Part shown: in pieces, positions 12,724-23,278 of the stretch
Layout: each line of letters opens with the position of its first letter
How positions within the stretch are numbered: position 1 is the first letter of the stretch
From: Tetrapyrgos nigripes
Lineage: Eukaryota > Basidiomycota > Agaricomycetes > Agaricales > Campanellaceae
Length of the DNA stretch: 64,000 nt
NCBI GenBank assembly: GCA_013368315.1
Contig: JAACJM010000122.1
Location: 186,001-250,000, forward strand
Direction: 5' to 3'
Position numbers and translations under genes: made by a program
Notes under the pieces: model-generated
The model's database searches: none
Told to the model about the DNA's origin: nothing
Seen by the model: only the letters and a program-made list of their open reading frames with translations

Positions 12724-12756
<33 letters not shown>

Positions 12757-15700
12757 TTCACCAGCCGTCTCTGTTCCCGAATCCTCCTCAGACGAGCTAC
12801 CCAAAGGTTCAGGACTCGTCTCCCGAGGTTGAGTACTCTCCACTCTAGGAGGTGGTTTCCTACCCTGCCTCAACGGATGAGGTTGGGATTGGGACCGAGC
12901 TGACTGTGGATGGCCAGAATCATACCCAAACCCAAACCCAAACCCAAACCCATTTCCATACCCACTGTCATACTCATGCGTCAAGAAATCCAAATCTTCC
13001 ATATCAGCACCAGCACCAGCACCATGCGACTGCGACCCCAACTCCAACTCCAAACCCAAATCCATCGACCTGCCCTTGCCCATACCTTTTGCCTTGCCTT
13101 GCCCATTTACCTTGGCTTGCTCCTTAGCCAATACCTGTGCCTTCTTTCTAGCACCAACCATCACCGGTGGAGGTGGTAACGGTACCGGTTCGTGACTGGG
13201 ACTAGACCTAGCCGTCAAATTCCCATCACCGCCAGCACCAGCACCTCCTCCTCCTCCTCCTCCTGGCCGTCGACCCAACATCCTCTGTGTATGCCAATAA
13301 GCCCATGGGTTAAATGGTATATGCGCATTTACCCCCATACTCATCCCCATCCCCGTACCCGAATCTATATCACCCGTACCCATACCTCGCCGAAGAGGAG
13401 GCAACAACGACCCCGTCGCCGAAGGAGGGGAAAAGTTCGACTCTGTCTCTGTAATATCATAATCCTCATATCCAGGTCCATAATACTGCTGACGTCTCTC
13501 CGCATCGAGTTGAGCTTCGAGGTTTTGAGCATAAATCTGCCATTGACGAGCGAATTGCTCTTCGATGATGAACGAGTTGATTTCGTGGGCGTAGGCAGCG
13601 TTGGAGGAGGTGGGGTTGGAAGTGTTAGTGTTGGTGGGGTTGGGGTTGGGGTTTGAGTTGTTGGAGTTGGAGTTTATAGCTGCGGCGTTGTGGACGTCGG
13701 CACTTGCACTGGCACTGGCATTGATGGGTTTGACACGGTCGTTGGTATCGTCAACGTCTCTAGCACCTTCGCGGTTCCCATTGCCGTCGTCGTCGTCGTC
13801 ATCTGCAGTTCCATGGCGTCTATCACCACCGCCGGTACCTTCACCAATATCAATACTAACACCCCCGTCCCGATTCTCTTTCTCTTTCTCCTTCTCCTTC
13901 TCCTTCTCCTTCTCCTTATCCTTATTATTACCCAACCCCTCAAAACTATGAGCCTGAGCCAACGGATGAGGTTGATTCGCATAACTCTTCGCTCTCCTCA
14001 CATGAGAGAAAGGATACGGATATGGCGAGCCTGACGGGATGATGGGGCTCATGCGCGAAGAAGGTGGACGAGATGGGAAATATGTATGTAGATGTGGGAG
14101 TGGAAGTGGGTATGAATGATGACGTTGATATGGGTATGGGGGTGGGTATGGGGATGGGGATGGGTAGGGGCCCGCCTGATTAGGACCACCTGCGCTTGCG
14201 CCTGGACCTACACCTGTACCTTCAATCCCCGACTCAGACTCGATACCCATCCCATCGAACCCTTCCAAATCTCCTCTCAGACCACCAAGTCCAAGTCCAA
14301 GTCCAACTCCGAGTAACTCGCCTCTGAGGTACATACCTCCTTCGCTGACAGTATCGTCGTTGGGGTTGGCGGTCATATTGTGGTTGGGGTTGAGAGGTAG
14401 AGGTGCTGCATGCTCGACTCCACTTCCACTTCCATTCAGACTAATACCCGAATCGTCGTTGGGATCCAACGCGTGAGCGTTGGCACGGACATGGGCATCG
14501 TGGGCGTAAGAGAGTAGACTGGGAGGATTCGTCTGCGAATGAAGACTCGGTGGAATAGGCGCGTTGGGTCTTTGTCTCTGTCTTCCGTCTCCGTTACTTT
14601 CACTTCTGTTGTCACTATAAGACTGAGACAGAGGAGAAGCCTGCGAAGCCCTCAGATACGCTTGAAGATACGCCAATGTAGGATTCTGAGCAAAGTCGGC
14701 CGAGTTTACGGATGAGGTGGTTATTTGGGAACTGGAGAAAGTTGAATCGTAACGAGAGCGGGAGTATAGAGAGGCGTTGTCGGGTGTATCTGTACCTGGG
14801 ATTCCTGGGGTTCCAATTCCAGGGAACATGGGTGCATTGGGGTGGAGGTAGAATGGGTGTGGTTGTGGTTGCGGTTGTGGTTGGCGCTGTGGCTGGCGCT
14901 GTGGTTGGAGTTGGGGTTGGAGTTGGGGTTGGGGCTGGGATTGTGGCTGAGAGTGTGGTGGAGATTGGCCATGGGTCTGGGTCTGGGACTGGAATTGGGC
15001 TCGAGTCGGTGAGGTAATTGGTGAGGTACCTTGACTTTGACCTTGACCGTGACTTTGACCCCGACCTTGACTATTACTCCGACCATGCCCATACCCTTGT
15101 ACATGCCCATGACTACGAGCAGCAGCGTTATCGTTGGAATAGGAAGGTGAAGAAGAAGTAGAAGTCGTCGTCAAAGTCGATTTTTGCGTTGGCTTTTGAG
15201 TTTGAATTGGGCTCTGTTTCTGCCTCTGCTGCTGGTGTTGCTCATATTTAGTAGGCAAAGCAGCAACCGGGCTTTGGCGTTGGGTTTGGGTTTGGGTTTG
15301 GCGTTGACCATAGTCAGAGGAACGAGGTCGGTCATGACGGTCGTGACGGTCACGGTCACGGTCCCGAGGAGATGACGTTGGTGCGGTACCGACACCGACA
15401 GGAGACTGTGATTGCGATTGCGACTTTGAATGAGACTGGGTCTGAAGCTTTTGAGGCTGCAGCGGCTCTTGTAGCGTTAGCGGTAACGTAGCGTGCGTAG
15501 ACCTGGGCGTGAACAGACAAAAGTCGTCATCCGAATCTTCATCCTCGTCGTGGGGGGCCGAGTCTACTTGCGCCTGTGCCTGTGCCTGAGCTTGGGCCTG
15601 GCCTCTCAAATCCCTACCCCTATCCCTTTCCCTATCTCTACCCGTATCACTCCCACTCTTCTCGGAATCAAACAACGTCTCGTCTTCATCTTCATCTTCG

Positions 15701-17008
15701 TTGGGTAAAGGTATAGAAAACGGTAATCCAGGGACATTCTCAATCTCATCCTCCAACTCTTCCTGAAGGGGTAGTGATAGTTTGACGTTTTCCTGACTGG
15801 CATTGGCATTGTTCTTGCCAATATTGGCGGGGTTTGAAGACGACGTTTTGATCGTCTGAAGAGGTGGAGTATGCGTTTGGGCTTGGGCTTTTTGTGTAGC
15901 GATGGAAAGAGTTTTCGTCTTTGTTGAAGGACGAGGATGAGGATGAGGAAGATAAAGCTGATGATTGACGTGACCGTGGGCGCCGTAGATTTCGGGAGTG
16001 TGGGTCTGTGAGCGTGGGCGTGGAGGCTATATAGATGAAGAGAGAGAGAGAAAGGATAAGTACGTAGGCATACGTGACACAGAAAAAGAAAACGTACCAA
16101 ACCCATAGACTTTGGACTACTTCGACTATCTCGCAAAGAGTTTTGACGTGTATCACCGGTACCGGTACCAGCACCAGTAACATCAATAAGCTGACCGTGA
16201 CCCTTCGCCTGCAGCTGCATATGCATATCCAAATCAGCCCTCTCAATCTCCTTCATCAACTCATCCGTCATCTTCCATTTTCCTCTCGACTCTGGCCCCG
16301 ACTCTGGCTCTGGCCCTTTCTCTTTCTCTAGCGTTCGGCCTGCGTCGGACTCGGCCTCTGACTCAGTCGCCGAATCCCCATTAAAGTTGGTCAAAAATTG
16401 GGGAGGAGGACCGTGAGGAATGGGACGTGGGTGTAATGGGCTGAGATTAACATTGAGGATGTTGGTGATGGAAGTGGGGTTGCCAGGACCGGGGGACATT
16501 GAGGGATGACGGTCTGTAACGGAGACAGAGACGTCGTGTTGGTGTGGGATAGGCTGAGGCGGAGTAGGTAGTAAGCGCTGTACTTGACGATGAGGGACGG
16601 TAATGTCGTTCATAGTATGATTCGGTGAGTTTGTGTTGGAATGGTGTTGCTGCTGCTGCTGCATAGGGATTGACTGGGTTTTAGTCGTCCTTGGTCTTTC
16701 TCTACTATCTCTATCTCTATCTCGGAAAGAGGACGGAGAAGGAGAGTTTTCTCGTTGAAGCGCGTGCATGGAGTCTGGATGGTAACAAGGGGTAATAAGT
16801 AAGAGGGCAAATGTGAAAGCTGTCAGTCATCTTTATGAAACTTTTCGGGGAAGAAAAGTACAAAAAGAACATCATTCTCTATATCGATAACCGAAGCGAA
16901 AGGGAAAAAGTACAAAAGACGACTCAGGCACTTACTTGTTGTCGCTATTGTTGTTGCTGTCTTTCGACTACGATACGGTGCTTGTACAGACTGAGACTGT
17001 ACAGACAT
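11513..17008 (-). CDS. Large low-complexity protein with conserved-looking C-terminus, unknown function
   Basis: Four exons fit in phase: 17008-16936, 16774-16098, 16026-12340 and 12064-11513, giving 1,662 residues. The body is disordered: Q/S/P-rich stretches, QA repeats, an EK repeat (near 13880), poly-Gly (near 13245) and GQ repeats from a CCCTGT hexamer (near 12725). An acidic run (DEEDDSDDEDD) leads to a basic patch (KKRKRRWENKWE), where the last intron falls. The final exon encodes an ordered-looking region with TMVLLAAPSHSNKLHMLTSR, Arg-rich blocks (SIRRRSD, VQRRRART) and a C-terminal helical segment. I do not recognise the family; a nuclear or scaffolding role would be a guess. The last exon has a damaged copy in the right arm at 22806. 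The gene lies 492 bp downstream of the F-box gene on the same strand. Confidence 0.75.
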
Positions 17009-17500
17009 CTTGTTTTAGCTTAGCGTCGGTGGCGCTGGGGTAGGTGTGGACACTCTCTCTAGTCTCTCTAAGGAGGACGGGGAGGGGGGGACAGTGGGAG
17101 AGAAGAAACCGGTATGTATGGGGAAAAGCACTACGCATGGCTGCAACGTGTTGTTGTCTGTCGTCTATCATTGATGGCAGGAAATAAACAGCCGACAGTG
17201 TCTTTGGAGTATTCCTTCTGATTGCTGTGGTGCTCGTCGTCATCACTGCCGACGTCGAGGATGACCGTGGTTGCTGAGCAAGTCGCGTAGCCGACGCCGC
17301 ATGTGTAACGCCGCCAAAGAGATATACAATTATAACAATACTATACAAAATTACAAACAAGTCCGCGTAGTACATAGTACAAGTGATGGTTCCAAGTGAT
17401 AATATCCAAATACAAAAAAAAAGAAGCAGGCGAGCAGAGCAAAGGTGCCGCAAAAAGTACAACAACATGCTTATATGGAAGAAAGAAATACCTATGAAAA
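17009..17500. other. Intergenic, promoter side of the low-complexity gene
   Basis: This gap lies between the 3' end of the F-box gene and the start codon at 17008, both on the minus strand. It must include the promoter of the downstream gene and the terminator of the upstream one. No further coding region or repeat is supported. Confidence 0.5.
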
Positions 17501-20161
17501 TCAGGAATCATCTTCATCCTCGTCTTCGTCTCCATAATCCAACCCATCCAACCAATCCGGAGTCGACTCCCTCGAACTCTCTTTCCCTTTCCCCTTGCCA
17601 ATACCCTCACCGACATCAAGTGCAAGTTGTGCAACACCCCCAAACCCAACTCTCTCCAACGCCGGAAACAAAGGGTTAAGATACTCCAACCAACGTTCTG
17701 CGAGAGCTTGTTCGCCTATGGTGAGGGAGTGCACGTTACCGTGTATGGCGCTGCGACGTCGACTCGACAATGATGATGATGGGGAGGAGGAGTAAAACGA
17801 CCAAAGACCATTCGAAGACGACCCAGGGCCTAAACTGAGGACGGTTAGAGGATGAAAAGTCTGAGGCTCTACTGTAGGCGTAGGCTCCTCCCGACGCCGT
17901 TTCCCTTGTACTTTGCCTTTGCCTTTATCTTTCCTCCTACTCTTCTCAGCGTTACCATTACGATTACGATTCTCAGCCCCACTCCCAGACCCAGACCCAG
18001 ACCCAGACTTACTCGGCTGCCTCAGCGCCTGCGCCTCCTCTTGAAAATCTTGAAACAGCCTATACAAAGGCGGTGGCTGAACGTGAGGACAATATGTCCC
18101 GTATCTAAAGGACTTGGACGTTCTTGGGCTTCCCGTTCCCGTCGCATTTCCACTGCCTGACGCGTTATTGTTACTGGTCCCGGATCCAGTCCCAGTCCCA
18201 TCACCGTTACCGTTATTATCGCTATCAGTCCCACTGCGCATACCCGTCCGTGTCTCTGCCCCTGCAGAACTCTCACTCGACCTGTCCCTGTCCCTGTCCC
18301 TGTCCCTCTCACTCTCACTCCCAACCCAAACCGGCTCCCTCATCCCCCCTTCCCCTTCCAACATCCCCAACCTCTCCAACGACCCCAACCTCAACCCCAT
18401 TTCCATTTCCAATTCATACAAAGCCCCTAAAGACCTCGACCCCTCCATTCCCAACTCAATCCCACACCCCAACACCCTCAACTCGGCTAGCCCTTCTCTA
18501 ATCTTAAGTAGAGTTTCGTATCCGGCCATAGCCATGTTTGAGTTCCTGTACGAGTTTCTGTGACCGTAGCCGTAACCGTACCCAAATCGCCCCATACCCC
18601 TCATACCCCTATCCCTATACTCAGGCACCGGCAACCCCAACTCCTCCAATCTAGGCCAAAACGAAATCAACTTTACAATCTCCTCATGCGGAGAAGCCAA
18701 AGGCGGGAACCCAGACAATACCAACGAACGCAAGTTGGTCGAGAGTGAAGCGAGGGGGAAAAGAAGGGGAAGTATAGATGTGGGCGTTGGCTTTGACCTT
18801 GTCCCAGCTCCAATCTCATGACCTTCACCCCTACTAGACGAACGCACACCATCATGATGACGCACATGCATATCCGTCGCACTCAACCTCTCAACCCTCC
18901 CAGCCCACTTCTCCCCAATAACCTCAAAAACATCTCGCCAATCACGTAAATCGCCTAAAACTGCTAGGATTTTAATCTTTTTGAGATTAGGTGAAGAGAG
19001 AGATTCGAGGAAACGGTGGACGAGGGGGATGTAGGATTTGATGGTTAGGGAGAGGAGGGAGGGAAGGGGAAGGGGAAGGGGGTTGATGGTAGTGTCTTTG
19101 TTGTCTTCGGACCCGGGATTAATATTAATAAGGGACTCTCCGTCAGCCGAGGTATAAGATTGAAGAGAAAACGGCGCATAAGTTTGATTGATAGGAAGAC
19201 AACTAAAGTCGATATCCAAATGCTTTAGTTGGGGTAGAGATCCGATTTGAGAAAGCGCATGCATATCGAGGGTGGAAGAGTTTGCGTTTGCATGTGCGTT
19301 GGAAGGCCACATGATAGTAAGTGACTCGAGGTTTGCGAGTCTAGAGAGTGAATATAGGGACGAAGAAGACGCGGGTCGGGGAAGAGTTAGGTGTTTGAGA
19401 TGTGGACATGGAATTGGAATTGGGGCCGGCGAAGACGAAGAGGAAGAAGACAGAGAAGACAAAGTCGATGCACCTCCTCTTCCAGTAAGCACACGAACAT
19501 ACTCATCTATCAAATACGTCCTCCTATCTGGAGGATCATACTCATTAATAGAATGCACCTCGATACGCTCTACACCAGGGGCCATAAACATCAAAAGCTG
19601 CGCCGGAATAGGGGTTTGTTTGAATAAGAGTTGAAAGTCTGTAAGTCTGGTGAAGAGATTAGTTGTAGTACTAGACGTTTCCGGACGTCGAAGGAGAATT
19701 TGTTCGAATATAGATGGATCAATGGATGGTTCCGAGGATTGGAGTTGGAAAGTGATGTAGTCGAGTTTGTGTACTAGTTTGGCGTGTGTTGTGAAGGGGG
19801 CCCAATACGAGGGGGAGTCCGAGTCGGGATAGGTGTCATCAATTACCTATGTTACATACCATACAACTCAGGTGAGTGGTTATCCAACGTAAGAAACAGG
19901 TCAAGAATCACGCACGTATCTATCCCCGACCAATTTCACACAAGGCAATAGCCTTACTAAGGGTCCCGGACTCGACAGGTACCTCCACAATGACTTTACA
20001 GCGACTTCGTATATGAGCTTTGAAGATAAGAGCGCAGAGTATAGAGGCTTTCTGGCCGTGGAATCTGCTTCGACGTCGAGGAAAGTAAAGATATGCTCGA
20101 GGACGTCATAGGGTAATGCAGCGCACTGGTGTTGTTGCTGCGGCTGCGGCTGCTGTTGCAT
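17501..20161 (-). CDS. F-box protein with long Ser/Gly-rich C-terminal region
   Basis: Two exons: 20161-19916 and 19846-17501, joined in phase 0 across a 69-bp intron (donor GTGCGT, acceptor TAG), 863 residues. After a Q-rich start the F-box core LPYDVLEHIFTFLDV lies at residues about 16-30, followed by LYSALLSSKLIYEVAVKSLW, as in fungal F-box proteins. The next 350 residues contain leucine-rich stretches (for example LKHLTLPRPA, LKHLDIDFS, LRSLVLSGFPPL) consistent with degenerate leucine-rich repeats. A disordered Ser/Gly/Arg-rich section with RD repeats (near 18290) and an acidic tail follow. Known F-box proteins bind SKP1 in SCF ubiquitin ligases and recruit substrates; the substrate here is unknown. 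It is unlike the F-box family found elsewhere in the window and appears single copy here. Confidence 0.8.
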
Positions 20162-20959
20162 AGTAGTGGTAGCAGTAGTAGCCTAGTAGTGGAAGTAGTG
20201 AGAGTCCACGACAAAGCAGACCTAGGAGACCCGTGCTGCCTAGGAGAGATTATAAGCAAGAGAGTGCCATATGATTATTGACTGCAAAGGGGTATCATAG
20301 TATGACGCAAGTATCTCACCGAAATACGGATCCCCGGCCGAGGAGTTATTAAATACACCGGGTATGGTAGTAGGTCTGTCAGTGCCTCCTCCTGACTGGT
20401 GATTGGATTGCCATATGCATGAGAAGACGCTCATGTGGGACGTGGCATGCTGATGAAGTAGTAGAAGAGAAAGCGTGACTCGTGAGAGATAGGGAGGACG
20501 TGCGCACTTTATTATCCGGTACGGCGGTGCCGAAGTACTACTACTAAGTAGTCGGACGAGCAGCCTTTATGCAACCTTTGGTATAGGTAAAACTGGCATG
20601 ACTATGCCATAAAGACTACCCAGTAGCGAGTCGGCCACGGCCTACGAAGATGTTGATGCTCGAAAACTGAGAACTGAGAGCCGAGTACCTAGTACGTAGA
20701 GATACATTGCTATATTTGGAACCTCCAGAGCTCCAGTCCAGGTACTAACTCTCATTGTGTAATTGATCGCCTCGTATGCTTCTAACATGACGACCTCAAG
20801 CAGTTGGGCTTTTTTCCAGACCGTCTTTCAACACCGTGCTAAGCGAGGAGTCCAGTGGTGGGCCTTTTCCGACATCAGTGGCACTGCTTCAAGAAGTGGG
20901 TCACTCTCCGTATTACCAAGACCTCCAGAGTGCTGATGAGATTTGACAGGACATATGCA
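20162..20959. other. Intergenic upstream of the F-box gene
   Basis: About 800 bp with no supported gene. It should contain the promoter of the minus-strand F-box gene at 20161. Short CTACTA-type runs (near 20540) are the only simple sequence seen. Confidence 0.5.
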
Positions 20960-21200
20960 TATGGACATCGTCGACACTGACATGACCGCGTCGACGACGG
21001 ACTCGGAATAATATTGGAATGATACGTATTCTTCACACTGGACGACCAGTGGTCCAGTATCCAGAATTGAGGCGGTAGAGGCAGGCATCCAGGACACCAT
21101 AGGCGACCTCTAATCAGCTAAATATTAGCAAGCAGAATAAGGCGATACTTACGAGAAGAATACCAGCAGCACCACAAAGTTGTTCGAAAAATACTAGGAA
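20960..21200 (+). pseudogene. Decayed 5' fragment of an F-box family gene
   Basis: The stretch aligns by eye with the first about 200 bp of the F-box gene at 34409: shared landmarks are the block around ATGATACGTATTCTTC, a segment matching 'CCAGAATTGAGG...CATCCAGGACACC', and the coiled-coil-coding segment ending TTCGAAAAATAC. Many substitutions and indels remove any open frame. The fragment stops where sequence matching the DUF3638-gene promoter begins. This is the oldest-looking F-box copy in the window. Confidence 0.7.
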
Positions 21201-21214
21201 GAACAAATCTTGTA

Positions 21215-21570
21215 CGTCCGATTAAATTTGAACTAGGAGTTCCAGTTCCAAAATGGGAGACAAAGCTTAATTAAGAATAAGCGTTCTGTCAAAAGGTTTA
21301 ATGTCGTTGACGAGAACCTATTGAGTCTTTGAGCCCTAGACAAAAGAGTGGTAGCCGGGGAGAAAGGACGTTATGTAGTCCAATTAAAATTTATAGATGT
21401 CAGTGTATACCGGGTTAGGAAGCCCAGATATATACTATTGTGAGATTAGCGCTTAAGGGTAAACATGGCAAGAAGGGGTTGTTCACAAGGAATAGACGAA
21501 TAGTATACAAGAACTTGATGAAGACACCTGCAGGTCAAATTCCGGCTCCAACGCGAGGAAATGGTCTCAA
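21215..21570 (-). other. Relic of a DUF3638-gene upstream region
   Basis: On the minus strand this matches the region upstream of giant gene copies C and D (compare 32905-33075 and 33355-33480), including the block around TTTTGAGCCCTAGAC and the CACCTGCAGGTC-like block. It lacks the 121-bp tandem repeat that both arms carry. On its right, near 21570, it passes into the F-box family upstream region on the other strand, reproducing the divergent arrangement seen between copy D and the F-box gene at 34409. Confidence 0.7.
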
Positions 21571-22245
21571 AAGTCGACGGCAACCGGGTTGTGATAATAG
21601 TGAGTCGTGACAGATGCCGGCGGGGGTGTAATACAAGGCGGTTGTGCACTCCCGGGAATGAAACCTGTGGGTGATGTTCTGGATCCTGCACTTCATAAGA
21701 CCTTGCAAGTTATTGAAAAGCTTCAGGTCGAAAAGAAAGGCACTCACAATGATCGAGACTACCTGTCTTTCAGTACTTTTATAGAGATGTAGGAGAGCAA
21801 CGACAAGGAGAAGACTGAGGAGGAAGAGTTTAACTGAAGAAGACCCGGGGTAACAGGTCTAGACCGAGCACAGCCATTGCCAACACGGCTTGACAAAAGC
21901 TTTCCACCCACTTTCCACTATCTTTTTCCGTCCCCACCTTGGGCGGCAATGCATATTTGGAAAGATCTTTGGGGCAAACATAAACGACGAATTTATGCTC
22001 GGCGCTGGAGCTACTCCATCTGGCTGTTCGGCCTCAAATCGGTCCCATATGGAGTAGACCCGGGAGAGCAAAAATGGCATTGAAAAATCCGAAATTTAAG
22101 TTTGCACAGAGATCTTTGGAAATATGCAACGCCGCCCAAGGTGCCCAGTTTATCACGGATATTTGGTGGGTCCTTTCGCCTTGTTCGAAAGATATTGAAT
22201 CTGCCTTTAGGATCGCCAGGATACTAATGAACCTTGGCAGAACGT
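21571..22245 (+). other. Upstream region of the F-box pseudogene
   Basis: This is homologous to 33920-34408 and in part to 41440-42022, upstream of the two longer F-box family copies. Shared landmarks are the CCGGGAATGAAACCT block, the GAGCAACGACAAGGAG block and the palindromic site at 21856. No gene is supported; the small open frames are shadows. Confidence 0.6.
21856..21876 (+). promoter_or_regulatory. Palindromic GGTCTAGACC site with CACAGCCA
   Basis: A perfect 10-bp palindrome, GGTCTAGACC, is followed after a few bases by GCACAGCCA. The pair recurs upstream of each longer F-box family copy and at two further places in the window. It lies about 390 bp before the ATG of the F-box pseudogene. 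A binding site is inferred from recurrence only. Confidence 0.45.
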
Positions 22246-22805
22246 ATGGATACGATGGGCACCGAAATGACCGGCGCCTCGTCAATTGACGACGACACAA
22301 TGACACGTATCCTTCGTACTGGGGGACCTGTATCCAGAATGGAAGCTATAGACATCCAGAATACCGTAGAAGATCTCGACTCAGCTATTAGCAAGCAGAA
22401 GAAGGACATGCAGAAGAATACCAGCGGCGCCAAGAGGAGGAGGAGGCGGTTCGAAAATACAAAGAAAAAATGGCCAAATTCAAAACGTCGCGAAAACGCT
22501 TTCATTCGGCTTTATCTCCCATTCGGATGCTCCTTCCCGAAATCCTCAGCCTCATTTTTATCACCTATTTCGAGCTTCACAACAATGGCAATCGTTTTGT
22601 CGACTCCTACACGCGACCCATTGGGAAATGTAAAACTTCTTGTGGGCTTACACGTCTTGCGCTGGTCTGTACCCAGTGGTACAAGGTTCTACTCGAGATC
22701 CCTTCCCTGTGGGGAACGATAACCATCGACATTGGAGCCGATAACAAGTCACTAAACCGCCTCACATCCGCTATCATGCTCCATTTAGCGCGTTCCAAGC
22801 AGGCT
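22246..22805 (+). pseudogene. F-box family pseudogene, frameshifted and truncated
   Basis: From the ATG at 22246 the sequence follows the F-box family (MTRILRTGGPVSRMEAIDIQ). A single-base deletion near 22410, after GACATGCAG, shifts the frame before the coiled coil ends. A 21-bp block present in the other copies is also missing near 22492. The original frame resumes near 22470 with PIRMLLPEILSLIFITYFEL, the F-box core, and continues to HLARSKQA, where homology stops at 22805. Beyond that lies the right arm of the inverted duplication, so the rest of the gene (about 500 codons) was lost or displaced at that breakpoint. Confidence 0.85.
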
Positions 22806-22932
22806 ACAGTTCCAAACCCTAGACCGCTAGACAGACTCAACGATGGTTCTCCTCGCTGCTCCCTCTCACTCCAACAAGCTTCACATGATTACATTTCGTT
22901 CCATTCGCCGACGCTCTGACATACTCCAATAG
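22806..22932 (+). pseudogene. Truncated copy of the last exon of the low-complexity gene
   Basis: This matches the reverse complement of 11953-12068: the splice acceptor TACAG, then the start of the last exon. It has a premature TAG where the original has CAG (in the CGCCAGACA context, 22828-22830). After about 36 codons it jumps across a 415-bp deletion into the 3' end of the gene, giving a second early stop at 22930-22932. Sequence up to 23278 corresponds to the 3' flank between the two convergent genes. Non-functional; it marks the inner end of the right arm. Confidence 0.85.
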
Positions 22933-23278
22933 CGTCGAGTGGGTGATCCTGCAGGAAGCTAGGTCCCACGTAACCCATGTATATTCTGTCTGGTCTATGC
23001 TCTATGTCTGTCATGCTGATGTACGGTTATGTTCACATGTATTGTAATACCTAGGTGGATTCATGTTCTCCAGCAATGTTTTAGAAAGCAAATTACATAT
23101 ATTTCAAGTTGTACTACGTTTACGTGTCATTCTCAACTTCCACCGGTACAACATCCAGGTGATATATGAGCACTGCATACGAGGGATACAGGTAAGTCAT
23201 TCCGTACAAATACACCGTTTTGAGACCTGTTTGAGACGATGAGTCGGACTACGATCCCGAAAATTACAGCACTCGCCT

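Noticed and set aside
12482..15708. Plus-strand open frames with Pro/Cys/Thr-rich products across the low-complexity gene
   Set aside because: They are complements of the GQ, RD and EK repeat tracts; only the minus-strand exons join in phase at good splice sites.
15606..16769. A separate 387-residue protein overlapping the large minus-strand frame
   Set aside because: Its first part is exon 2 of the low-complexity gene; after GTACGT at 16097 it runs through an intron and the wrong frame.
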